Shown piece by piece: positions 33,416 through 40,777 of a stretch of DNA of 64,000 nt. The stretch comes from JAPHTQ01 sp050288165. GTDB taxonomy: Bacteria > Pseudomonadota > Gammaproteobacteria > Thiohalomonadales > Thiohalomonadaceae. Below the pieces are notes generated by a model. The model had not been told where the DNA came from, searched no databases, and saw nothing but the letters and a program-made list of their open reading frames with translations. The stretch's first letter is position 1. The number at the start of each line of letters is the position of its first letter. The stretch is taken from positions 124,001 through 188,000 of the forward strand of contig JBNKDG010000005.1 in the NCBI GenBank assembly GCA_050288165.1, in the 5' to 3' direction. Both the position numbers and the translations under genes were made by a program.

Positions 33416-33742
33416 ACGTCAGGCTCGGGCATGATAATTTACAGTTCAACTCTAGATTCTTAATACCTACCAATCAGCAACCATTTTTTAGGGATATTGT
33501 ATATGCCCGCTGTATGCCAATCTGATTTGCTTCCCTCTCAGTGCCATGGATTGTTTGAAGTGATTCATGGAAATTATCCCACCGAATAGCCTTGTCATAC
33601 GCTATCAGCTAGTCAGCCGCAATAACCGCACAAGGATTCAATATATCCATCTGTGGTGATGACTTAATCCGCAGGCGTTCGTCACGTCATGTCCTATAAA
33701 TCGTCCTTTATTTCAGTGAAGTCAAATGCACAAACAAACCTA
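33416..33742. other. AT-rich intergenic region without recognised genes
   Basis: About 330 bases between the PD-(D/E)XK gene and the methyltransferase operon promoter. I see no coding frame of useful length and no clear RNA structure. Confidence 0.5.
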
Positions 33743-33774
33743 TTGATATATTACTATTAATAATATACTATTAG
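33743..33774 (+). promoter_or_regulatory. AT-rich promoter of the methyltransferase operon
   Basis: TTGATA (33743-33748), a 17-base spacer, then TACTAT (33766-33771); TATACT at 33764 is an alternative -10 with shorter spacing. The heptamer ACTATTA occurs twice (33753-33759 and 33768-33774), 15 bases apart, and overlaps the promoter, suggesting an operator. Confidence 0.45.
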
Positions 33775-33787
33775 GTATTCCGCAAGA

Positions 33788-33946
33788 ATGGGGATGGGTA
33801 TGCCAGATGTATTAATTCCAGGTTTTGAGTGCGTGCGTTGCAGCCATCAATGGGTTGCTCGTAATAAAAGCTATCGCCCTCTCGTATGCCCGAAATGCAA
33901 AAGCCCTTACTGGGATAGGAAGAAAAAGCTTAAGCAAAGCCAATAA
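33788..33946 (+). CDS. 52-residue zinc-ribbon protein
   Basis: A short gene leading the methyltransferase operon. The protein MGMGMPDVLIPGFECVRCSH continues with HQWVARNK and CPKCKSPYWDRKKK. The CxxC-x(15 to 16)-CxxC arrangement is a zinc ribbon, and the C-terminus is strongly basic, so it probably binds nucleic acid or a partner protein. The stop TAA lies in TAATGAGG, which forms the ribosome binding site of the methyltransferase 12 bases on, so the two are likely cotranslated. Start could also be the third or fifth codon. Confidence 0.65.
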   Translation: MGMGMPDVLIPGFECVRCSHQWVARNKSYRPLVCPKCKSPYWDRKKKLKQSQ

Positions 33947-33958
33947 TGAGGAATCGAT

Positions 33959-34924
33959 ATGGGAATGCGATGCATTGAGTTATTTTCTGGTGCAGGATTA
34001 ATGGGTGAAGGATTTGCCCAAGTTGGCTTTGAATCCATTTTTGCGGCAGAACTTGATAAGAGGGCGGTTTCTACATACAACTCGAATTTGCAACCAGTTG
34101 CAGAGGTATGGGATGCAGATAATGTCCGGAGCGGTCTTAAATACGAGGTATTGATAGCAGGCCCCCCGTGTCAAGGCTTCAGTACATTAGGTAAACGAGA
34201 TCCTCTGGATAAAAGGAATAGACTCTCATTGTCTATATTCAAGTGGGCCAAAGAGCACAAGCCAAAAGTTGTGGTAATTGAAAACGTTCCACAATTTCTT
34301 GATTCGAAGTACTGGAAAATACTTAATGCGCGATTTGCTAAATTAGGATATGAGTGTACTACCTGGATATTAAATTCAGCTGATTATGGTGTTGCTCAAA
34401 ATAGAAGGCGCAGTTTTACAATTTTTTCGATTATAGGTTTGCCGAAGGAACCCGAACCATCAAGGCATCAAATCACTGTTAGAGAGGCATTCAAAGGTTT
34501 GCCATATGATGCAAATGGAGAAAACTTCCACATTTCACCTAGTCATAGTGATCTTGCTAAAAGGCGTATAGAACTCATTCCACCTAATGGAGATAAGAGA
34601 GATATTCTCGCTAAAGCGCCAGAGTTGTGTCCGCCTAGCTGGCATAAAATGGGTAACCAAGCTGTAGATGTATGGGGAAGAATGGACTGGGATAAGCCAT
34701 CAAATACCTTACGGTGCGAATTTTTAAATCCATCGAAAGGTCGGTATCTGCATCCGGAAGCGAATCGTGTGATATCTCTTCGAGAGGGTGCCAGAATTCA
34801 AGGTATTCCTGATGCGTGGAAATTTGTCGGAGACAGAACTGCAATTGCACGCCAAATAGGTAATGGAGTTCCTGTTCCATTGGCAAAAGCGGTAGCAATC
34901 TCAATTAAAAGACTTTTTACATGA
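33959..34924 (+). CDS. DNA (cytosine-5) methyltransferase
   Basis: A 321-residue C5-methyltransferase (Dcm type). Motif I is ELFSGAGLMGEGF (7-19). Motif IV is GPPCQGFSTLG (68-78) with the catalytic Cys71; motif VI is ENV (108-110). QNRRR (148-152) is motif VIII and RQIGNGVPVPLA near the C-terminus is motif X. The target-recognition region between VIII and IX is short. It transfers a methyl group from SAM to cytosine and would protect host DNA from a cognate nuclease. The gene is in an operon with an unknown protein, a kinase and a small basic protein; Vsr lies 4 kb on. Confidence 0.95.
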   Translation: MGMRCIELFSGAGLMGEGFAQVGFESIFAAELDKRAVSTYNSNLQPVAEVWDADNVRSGLKYEVLIAGPPCQGFSTLGKRDPLDKRNRLSLSIFKWAKEHKPKVVVIENVPQFLDSKYWKILNARFAKLGYECTTWILNSADYGVAQNRRRSFTIFSIIGLPKEPEPSRHQITVREAFKGLPYDANGENFHISPSHSDLAKRRIELIPPNGDKRDILAKAPELCPPSWHKMGNQAVDVWGRMDWDKPSNTLRCEFLNPSKGRYLHPEANRVISLREGARIQGIPDAWKFVGDRTAIARQIGNGVPVPLAKAVAISIKRLFT

Positions 34925-34977
34925 AAGTTATGCAGAGGGAAATCTCGGTTTAACTATATACTTATTGTGAGGCACAA

Positions 34978-35436
34978 ATGCGACATTTAGGTATACGCGT
35001 AAAGCCGACTGTTCTCGTATTTGCAGTTTATGATTCAGTAGCGTCTGGACTTGTAAATGTCGAAAAGGTAAAGATACCGAAAGCTCTTGAATTCCCTGAG
35101 GCCTTAAAATACATTCGGAACACAGTATTAGACATACTTCGAGAGTATAATATTTTTTCTGCTGGGATTCGCATTACCGAGTCCAATTCTCAACGCACAG
35201 ATGTCCGTCGTATCGGGATAGAAGGTGTGGTGCAGGAAGCTTTCGCAAGTAGCACTCTTTCATCCTACTATGTGGGTCAAATATCAAATATTTCATCCAG
35301 AGTAGGAATTGAACGCAAGCACTTCAAACCATATGTTTCAGGCGAAATAGACTGTGAATTGGTTGAGCACTGGGACAAACTCGACTCTGATGAACGTGAG
35401 GCTGTATTGACAGCTCTTGGAGCTGATCATGCTTAA
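34978..35436 (+). CDS. Unknown protein, possible RNase H-like fold
   Basis: A 152-residue protein, MRHLGIRVKPTVLVFAVYDS onward. The order of segments (strand, IPKALEFPEALKYIRNTVL helix, FSAGIRITES strand, then RIGIEGVVQEAFASS helix, YYVGQIS strand) resembles the RuvC/RNase H-like layout, with acidic residues after strand 1 and in ITES. This is inference from pattern; no family was recognised. Its stop overlaps the kinase start by eight bases, so it is translationally coupled to the kinase. GAGG precedes the ATG. Confidence 0.5.
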   Translation: MRHLGIRVKPTVLVFAVYDSVASGLVNVEKVKIPKALEFPEALKYIRNTVLDILREYNIFSAGIRITESNSQRTDVRRIGIEGVVQEAFASSTLSSYYVGQISNISSRVGIERKHFKPYVSGEIDCELVEHWDKLDSDEREAVLTALGADHA

Positions 35437-36472
35437 GCCGCTTAGTACAGCAGAAGTAAGTTTTAAGTTAGGCGATGAGATTGGTTCCGAAGGTACAAAT
35501 TCGCAAGTATTTCTGGCACATGATGTTCAGTTCGATGCCGAAATTGCTATAAAGAAGATAGATAAATCAAAATTTGCAAACGTTGACGAGTTTTTTGAGG
35601 AAGCCAGCCTGCTTTACCGTAGCAGCCATAGTAATGTCGTCCCGATTCATTACGCTTGTCAAGATGAGAAATATATTTATCTCGCCATGCCATTTTTTCA
35701 GAATGGTTCCCTGCGAAAGAAAATATCGAACTTTAACTTAACTGTCAGAGAAATCATTACGTATAGCACTCAATTTCTTAGTGGACTCCACAATATCCAC
35801 TCTAAAGGGTTAATTCACTTTGATATAAAGCCTGATAATATTTTGCTTTCTGCTAGAGGGGAGGCAATGCTGTCAGACTTTGGGTTGGCAAAGCAGATAT
35901 CATTGTCTGGAAATGCCGGCCAGGATCGTATCTACGGCATAATGACACCGCCAGAGGCATTTAGTACAGACGTCTTTGCAAGATATTTTGATATATATCA
36001 AGCTGGCTTAACTATCTATCGAATTTGTGTTGGTGACAACGTATTTTACGAGCAGTATGAAAATCTTCATGAAAATGGTGAACTCGATCGTTATAGGTTT
36101 CGTCATGCTGTAATAAATAGTCAATTCCCATCACTAGATTATTTTCCAGAACATATTCCACTACGGTTAATTAATACTATTCGAAAGTGTTTGTCTACAG
36201 TGCCAAAAAACCGGTTTTCCTCTGCAAGCGAGATAATCAATTCATTTGCGGATATTGAGGGGGAGTTGCTAGATTGGCGACTTGAGGTTAATGCCGATCA
36301 TAGGAAATGGATAAAAGTAGATGGAGGACGCACCACTTGTCTACGAGTTAATGACGATGGTTCCAGTTATGCAACCAAACAGATTAACAATGGTCAAGTA
36401 CGCAGTATCAGGGAATACTGCATGGATAGTATCTCTCGCACAGAGATTAAACGTTTCCTAGGAAAACACTGA
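35429..36472 (+). CDS. Ser/Thr protein kinase
   Basis: A 347-residue soluble Hanks-type kinase. The glycine loop is degenerate (GSEGTNSQV), AIKK supplies the ATP-binding lysine (K42). HFDIKPDN (130-137) is the catalytic loop with Asp132, and DFGLAK (150-155) and TPPEAF complete the active site, so it should be active. About 100 residues after the kinase domain (from residue 250) have no recognised domain. There is no membrane helix. I chose ATG 35429, which has GGAG upstream; it overlaps the preceding gene. Position within a methyltransferase operon suggests phosphorylation controls a defence system. Confidence 0.9.
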   Translation: MLKPLSTAEVSFKLGDEIGSEGTNSQVFLAHDVQFDAEIAIKKIDKSKFANVDEFFEEASLLYRSSHSNVVPIHYACQDEKYIYLAMPFFQNGSLRKKISNFNLTVREIITYSTQFLSGLHNIHSKGLIHFDIKPDNILLSARGEAMLSDFGLAKQISLSGNAGQDRIYGIMTPPEAFSTDVFARYFDIYQAGLTIYRICVGDNVFYEQYENLHENGELDRYRFRHAVINSQFPSLDYFPEHIPLRLINTIRKCLSTVPKNRFSSASEIINSFADIEGELLDWRLEVNADHRKWIKVDGGRTTCLRVNDDGSSYATKQINNGQVRSIREYCMDSISRTEIKRFLGKH

Positions 36473-36645
36473 TGAAAAAGTTGAAAATTAAAAACAGGAG
36501 TGGCCAATATATTACACGCTCAAAGAATGTTCCAAAAAGTAGTGCTGGTAAAAAAACCTTATCGACAATGACGAACAGAGGTGAGTTTGAAATTATGCCT
36601 GACGGGTATTTCGTTTGGAAAATCGCTGAGAAATGTAAAACATAG
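36472..36645 (+). CDS. 57-residue basic protein
   Basis: The ATG shares one base with the kinase stop (TGATG), so it is translationally coupled. The protein begins MKKLKIKNRSGQYITRSK and has net positive charge in its first 30 residues, then IMPDGYFVWKIAE. No family recognised. It could be a kinase substrate, inhibitor or DNA-binding partner. It converges on the GHKL ATPase gene with a 43-base gap. Confidence 0.55.
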   Translation: MKKLKIKNRSGQYITRSKNVPKSSAGKKTLSTMTNRGEFEIMPDGYFVWKIAEKCKT

Positions 36646-36688
36646 CACTAGAGCGTATGAGGCTTAATTGCTAAACACAATGTGTAAT

Positions 36689-38884
36689 TCAGGATAATTC
36701 TTCTTCCATACGTTTTTCTTCAACCTCAAAAAGTTCGATTCCTTGTTGATGGATTTGTTTTGCGGTACTTATCAACTCTAATATATCTATAATCTTATAT
36801 TTGGTATTCGGTGTTATTGCAGCAATCTTACTCAATAAGTGGCGCTTAGCTGTTGCTGTAGAATCCGCCTTTGGCTTTGTGCCAATCAGATACCCCTGAA
36901 CATCAATATTCTTCCCAAGTTTTGATGCAAGATACTCCTCCGTTTTGAACATGTATTCTTCTAACTGCGTTAGATGATTATTGTTGAGTTCAATGCCGGG
37001 GGATTTCAACTCAACAATAGTAATCCGATCTGGCGTAGCCTGGTCGGCCAACATAAACACTAGATCTGGTCTTGTATGATCCTCGTTCTTTTTTGCCTTC
37101 TCAATCTCCTCACTAGATATATCTCTATCAATGTCAAGATGTTGATTCAATGTTCGACACACATCTCCCATAGGTTTGTCACTTGTGATGTAGGAGCCGA
37201 ATAGCGGATTTATCAGCCAAGGAAACTCTTTAAACAAACTATGTAGCTCGTTTTCATATCCCTCGCCCTTTCTGACATCTAATGAATCCTCATGTAGTTT
37301 CTGCAAGCCAGATATGGCCTTTGAGCGTGCACGATACAGTTTTAATAAATCATTGTTTTCTATGCGTGCAAGCTCGGCCATTGAGTGTGCAAGTACAGGT
37401 AAGCTTTTTGGATCAGTTTCTAAAGCTATGAGTTTTGTGATTACATCGCCTGCATTAACCGCATGGAGCAGTATTGGCGCCATTTCTCTGTAGGTATCAC
37501 TCTGTATACCGTGTTCCTTGCCTATTACCTTAAGGATCTGCTTCGCCGCTTTTTGAGATTCCTTATTCATAGCCTGCAGATTACTGACAATCCCTTGGCT
37601 AAACGGATCATTGTCGATAGCTGTTTCTATTTCAACATCGCGGAATTTGTATTGTTCATATAGCGCCTCCTTCATTATCCCTGTCACCTTTGAAAACAGT
37701 GCGCCGACAATTGGGTTGTCGCTATGTAGGCCCTCGCGGCTTGTAACAATACAATCATGCCTGAATTCGTCTATAGCATCAGCAATGACTATACATTCCA
37801 TATAGTCTTGGGCATGGAAGTTGTGGACTCCAGAATGCAGATTTAGCAAGCTAGGTCCATGCGCAAGCCGACCATGTGTATATATTCTTGCACCTCGCCT
37901 AGAGGCTGGTAGGCTTCTACGCCTTTTCCTTTCCTCTTCTGTTGCACCATGGTCGTTTGGTCTTGCCCTAAACCTCACTATATATTTAATATCGTAGTTG
38001 TTGTCAGGCTCATCCTCGTCAATAATTACTGTCTCAGAGGCCATTTTGTCGTAAGTGGTGTCTACGGGGTATGTGAACTCCCAGTCAATTTCTTCCTCCT
38101 CGACTTCTTCCTTATTAAGGAAAACTTTAAAATTTTTATCGAGAATAGAAAATGTCCTGGAGAGTGTATCTGTAATCGTCTTTTCAGACGATTTCATTGA
38201 GTCGCACCTGAGTTGACTCAGGGTAACAATGGTATATTGCTCGTCATTGTTAATTTCATCATAAACTGCTTCAAACTTTGGTTCAGTAAGATCCTTCTCA
38301 CCCTTGATGCTTCCGTAGTCCATTTCAAATGTGGTCGAGTAACTTTGATTGCCCCTCTTGCTGGTAACCTTTATGTGCTCTGCAGCCCCGAATCCAGCAA
38401 GTTTCCCAACACCTTTTCTCCCCATTACTCTTCGTTCGCCTGATTCAGTATGTGTTTTTGTGAGTTTTCCAGTCTCGTCTTCTCGGCGATTCCTTGTAAT
38501 GGCCATGTAATAGTCTTGTATCTCTCGAGCAGACATGCCATGACCATCATCGCGTATTTCTATAGTTACATTGAATGGGAGCGGATCGTATATCGCTGAA
38601 GTATCGTCACGGAGCCCTTTGCTTTTTTCCTCTCTGGCTTTCTTACGAACAGCCGCCTTAGCCTCATCGATTGCATTGAAGTCCATAGTTATATAGACAT
38701 TCCTTGCATCCGCATCATATGAATTGGCAACAAACTCAGCTAAACACTTAGCGACGGACGAGTACATATTGTGCCCCATCGTCTCAAGCATTCCTGAGTG
38801 AATTTTCATTTGAAATGAACTAGGCCGTTCTTCCGTATTATGTGCTGATGTATTATCCATAAGTGCATTCCATACTCGCGGCAT
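36689..38884 (-). CDS. GHKL ATPase fused to a Shedu-like PD-(D/E)XK nuclease
   Basis: A 731-residue two-part protein. The N-terminal half is a GHKL (Hsp90/MutL/MORC-like) ATPase: N box ECxxN-like (AEFVANSYDADA, E50 and N54), G1 motif RDDGHGMS (111-118) and G2 motif GRKGVGKLAGFGAAE (155-169). An S5-like domain and helices follow. The C-terminal 150 residues carry a DUF4263/Shedu-like nuclease core: RPDLVFM (D607) and TIVELKSPG (E625, K627), plus HLTQLEEY. ATP-driven dimerisation could gate the nuclease. MORC/MutL-like ATPases in restriction systems are a known theme. Start at 38884 or 38860. Confidence 0.82.
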   Translation of the reverse strand: MPRVWNALMDNTSAHNTEERPSSFQMKIHSGMLETMGHNMYSSVAKCLAEFVANSYDADARNVYITMDFNAIDEAKAAVRKKAREEKSKGLRDDTSAIYDPLPFNVTIEIRDDGHGMSAREIQDYYMAITRNRREDETGKLTKTHTESGERRVMGRKGVGKLAGFGAAEHIKVTSKRGNQSYSTTFEMDYGSIKGEKDLTEPKFEAVYDEINNDEQYTIVTLSQLRCDSMKSSEKTITDTLSRTFSILDKNFKVFLNKEEVEEEEIDWEFTYPVDTTYDKMASETVIIDEDEPDNNYDIKYIVRFRARPNDHGATEEERKRRRSLPASRRGARIYTHGRLAHGPSLLNLHSGVHNFHAQDYMECIVIADAIDEFRHDCIVTSREGLHSDNPIVGALFSKVTGIMKEALYEQYKFRDVEIETAIDNDPFSQGIVSNLQAMNKESQKAAKQILKVIGKEHGIQSDTYREMAPILLHAVNAGDVITKLIALETDPKSLPVLAHSMAELARIENNDLLKLYRARSKAISGLQKLHEDSLDVRKGEGYENELHSLFKEFPWLINPLFGSYITSDKPMGDVCRTLNQHLDIDRDISSEEIEKAKKNEDHTRPDLVFMLADQATPDRITIVELKSPGIELNNNHLTQLEEYMFKTEEYLASKLGKNIDVQGYLIGTKPKADSTATAKRHLLSKIAAITPNTKYKIIDILELISTAKQIHQQGIELFEVEEKRMEEELS

Positions 38885-39037
38885 GCTCTGTATACCCTAT
38901 GAATTCAGCTTCTGGGTAGCATACAGAGAATTGAAGATCCTATACGTGACTTGCATACTTAGAGCTGCAAAACGCGTTCAATCGCATATTATTATTATTC
39001 TTGGCAATTGAACAGCATATCCCGAGGCATATCACCT

Positions 39038-39442
39038 GTGGACACACTCTCTAACAACAAGCGATCTGAGTTAATGAAGAGAATCCGCAGGGAAGATACC
39101 CAACCAGAATTGGTTGTACGCCATCTAATTTACTCCTTAGGGTATAGGTATAGGCTACATGACAGATCGCTACCTGGAAAACCCGACATCGTGTTTAAAG
39201 GCCGCAGAAAAGTAATATTCGTACACGGCTGCTTTTGGCATGGGCATAGCTGCAAAAGAGGGACACCCCCTAAGTCAAATCTCGACTATTGGCTACCAAA
39301 GCTAGAGAGGAATAAGTTAAGAGATCGGGACAATATAGCAAAGCTTCGTAAAATGGGATGGAAAGTCTTAGTCATATGGCAGTGCGAACTAAATCATCAC
39401 AACGCATTGATTAATCGTATAGTGTCTTTTCTAGATACATGA
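39038..39442 (+). CDS. vsr: Very short patch repair endonuclease Vsr
   Basis: A 134-residue Vsr-type nuclease that nicks 5' to the T of T:G mismatches arising from deaminated 5-methylcytosine. Motifs: NKRSELMKRIRREDTQPELV, then PDIVF with the catalytic Asp, VHGCFWHGH with the zinc-binding Cys/His, and LDYWLPKLERN. It starts at GTG 39038 with GAGG upstream; a TTG at 39008 would add ten residues. It partners the cytosine methyltransferase of the same cluster, from which it is separated by the kinase and GHKL genes. Confidence 0.9.
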   Translation: MDTLSNNKRSELMKRIRREDTQPELVVRHLIYSLGYRYRLHDRSLPGKPDIVFKGRRKVIFVHGCFWHGHSCKRGTPPKSNLDYWLPKLERNKLRDRDNIAKLRKMGWKVLVIWQCELNHHNALINRIVSFLDT

Positions 39443-39600
39443 AGCCGGGCATACGTGCTATTCGAACCACATTAATATCCGATACAAATGGTCGGGAATT
39501 TAATGTGTCATATATATCTGACAGATATGGTTTAGATTACTTAAGGCGTTCAGGCGGATATATCGCGCACAATTTATGCGTGTATTGCTTTTTTGTTTAA
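39439..39600 (+). CDS. 53-residue ORF coupled to vsr
   Basis: ATG overlaps the vsr stop codon (ATGA). The predicted product, MKPGIRAIRTTLISDTNGRE onward to a Cys/Phe-rich end, has no recognised family. Four-base overlap suggests a coupled small gene, but the length is too short for certainty and it may be chance. Confidence 0.35.
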   Translation: MKPGIRAIRTTLISDTNGREFNVSYISDRYGLDYLRRSGGYIAHNLCVYCFFV

Positions 39601-39647
39601 TCTGCTCTGGCTTTAAGGGTAGCCCGAGGTTCGAGCCAGAGCAGATT
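39599..39647. repeat. 14-bp perfect inverted repeat
   Basis: AATCTGCTCTGGCT (39599-39612) pairs perfectly with 39634-39647 around a 21-base loop. It starts at the stop codon of the small ORF after vsr, has no T-run after it, and marks the right edge of the AT-rich island. 39648-39896 shows no other gene. Confidence 0.6.
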
Positions 39648-39896
39648 GTGCAACAAAGGCCAAATGGCGATTCGGTAATCCTTAATCTAACTTAAGCTTC
39701 AAGTCACACTTTTGTCACAGAAAAGGCAGTACTCACAGAAGTTGCATGGTTACTTACCAGAACAATGTTGAGTTTTACAAAACAGTTCACAAATAAACTG
39801 CAATCCTTACGAAATCGTTCAGCGTTTTTTAAGTCGTAATCACTATCATAACAACCGTAGCATGATGTACCACACAACCCCCTGGAGGTTATAACC

Positions 39897-40037
39897 ATGA
39901 AAAAGTATCTCACTCTGCACTACCCGGCGAAGATTGCGCGCGCACTGCGTGACGGTCTGATCGTCATCCTTGGTCTGACCGTGACCCTGGGCACCTTCTT
40001 CAATTCAAATATCACCATGTGGGCAGCAGGTGCATAG
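39897..40037 (+). CDS. 46-residue small membrane protein
   Basis: GGAGG lies eight bases before the ATG, a strong signal. The product MKKYLTLHYPAKIARALRDG is basic and amphipathic, followed by a hydrophobic helix LIVILGLTVTLGTFF and a short end. A single-span protein in the inner membrane is predicted. No family recognised. A strong hairpin terminates it at 40047-40096. Confidence 0.55.
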   Translation: MKKYLTLHYPAKIARALRDGLIVILGLTVTLGTFFNSNITMWAAGA

Positions 40038-40046
40038 TCCACAACA

Positions 40047-40096
40047 ATTGCCGGCGGTAATCTGTACTTAAATCTATACAGTTTACTGCCGGCAAT
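40047..40096 (+). terminator. Long hairpin terminator
   Basis: ATTGCCGGCGGTAA (40047-40060) pairs with 40083-40096 with one mismatch, and an inner CTGTA/TACAG pair tightens the loop. CTATTTTTTAC follows. Confidence 0.65.
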
Positions 40097-40136
40097 TCAC
40101 CTATTTTTTACACGCCCGATCGTTGTAGCCGCTTTC

Positions 40137-40277
40137 CTACCTGTCATGATTCCCTGACGATTTCTCATCCGTCTTCGTTTTTGGTGGCGATGTATTACGG
40201 CCTATCGCCGTCAGCGCCAGGGCGGAGCCGATTACAAACAGCAACGCCAGCGCAGTAATAATCAGAAACATCTTCAT
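40137..40277 (-). CDS. 46-residue membrane protein, DUF2897-like
   Basis: From the ATG at 40277 (GGAGG upstream) the protein reads MKMFLIITALALLFVIGSAL and then a hydrophilic tail rich in Lys, Ser and Asp. It resembles DUF2897 small inner-membrane proteins by size and layout, but the match is not firm. It is divergent from the SCP2-like gene. Confidence 0.45.
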   Translation of the reverse strand: MKMFLIITALALLFVIGSALALTAIGRNTSPPKTKTDEKSSGNHDR

Positions 40278-40381
40278 CATCGACCTCCAACCCGTTACGA
40301 TAGCCTGCCAGGAGCATGCGGCAGGCAGGCGTAAATGCCATTTTGGTTCTACTATGGTAGTGCTGCCAAAGGAGAAGAGCC

Positions 40382-40777
40382 ATGGAAATGTTTTCAACAA
40401 GCTGGATGCAGCAGTTACAGCATCACTGGAATCACGCCAGTGAAGTCGTTACGCCGCTACAGCAGGCAGGTTTCTCCGCGCGTATCGGTTACGGCTTCAA
40501 AAGCGAACCGGAGCCACGCGGTATTCTTGTGATCGCTAACGGACAGGCCATTGAAGCCGGGTTTTATGACGGCACTATTCTCGACTGGGATTTGCGCGCC
40601 ACGCAGGAGAAGTGGTCGGAATGGATCGATGGCGGCTTCGGGCTGAGCAAACTGGGTCCGGCGGTTGCAACTGGTGCACTGCAATTCGTTACCGGTGACT
40701 ATCGCCGCATGATTCGCAATCCATCGCTCAGTAACCCATTTTTGCAGCACTTTGAATTAATGAGCCGGATTAGCTGA
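40382..40777 (+). CDS. SCP2-like hypothetical protein
   Basis: A 131-residue soluble protein. The central region (GILVIANGQAIEAGFYDGTI, then LDWDLRATQEKWSEWI) and the hydrophobic C-terminal helix (GPAVATGALQFVTGDYRRMI) resemble the SCP2 sterol-carrier fold, a lipid-binding pocket. Similarity is judged from pattern only. The gene converges on, and overlaps by eight bases, the bifunctional ATPase gene. Confidence 0.6.
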   Translation: MEMFSTSWMQQLQHHWNHASEVVTPLQQAGFSARIGYGFKSEPEPRGILVIANGQAIEAGFYDGTILDWDLRATQEKWSEWIDGGFGLSKLGPAVATGALQFVTGDYRRMIRNPSLSNPFLQHFELMSRIS

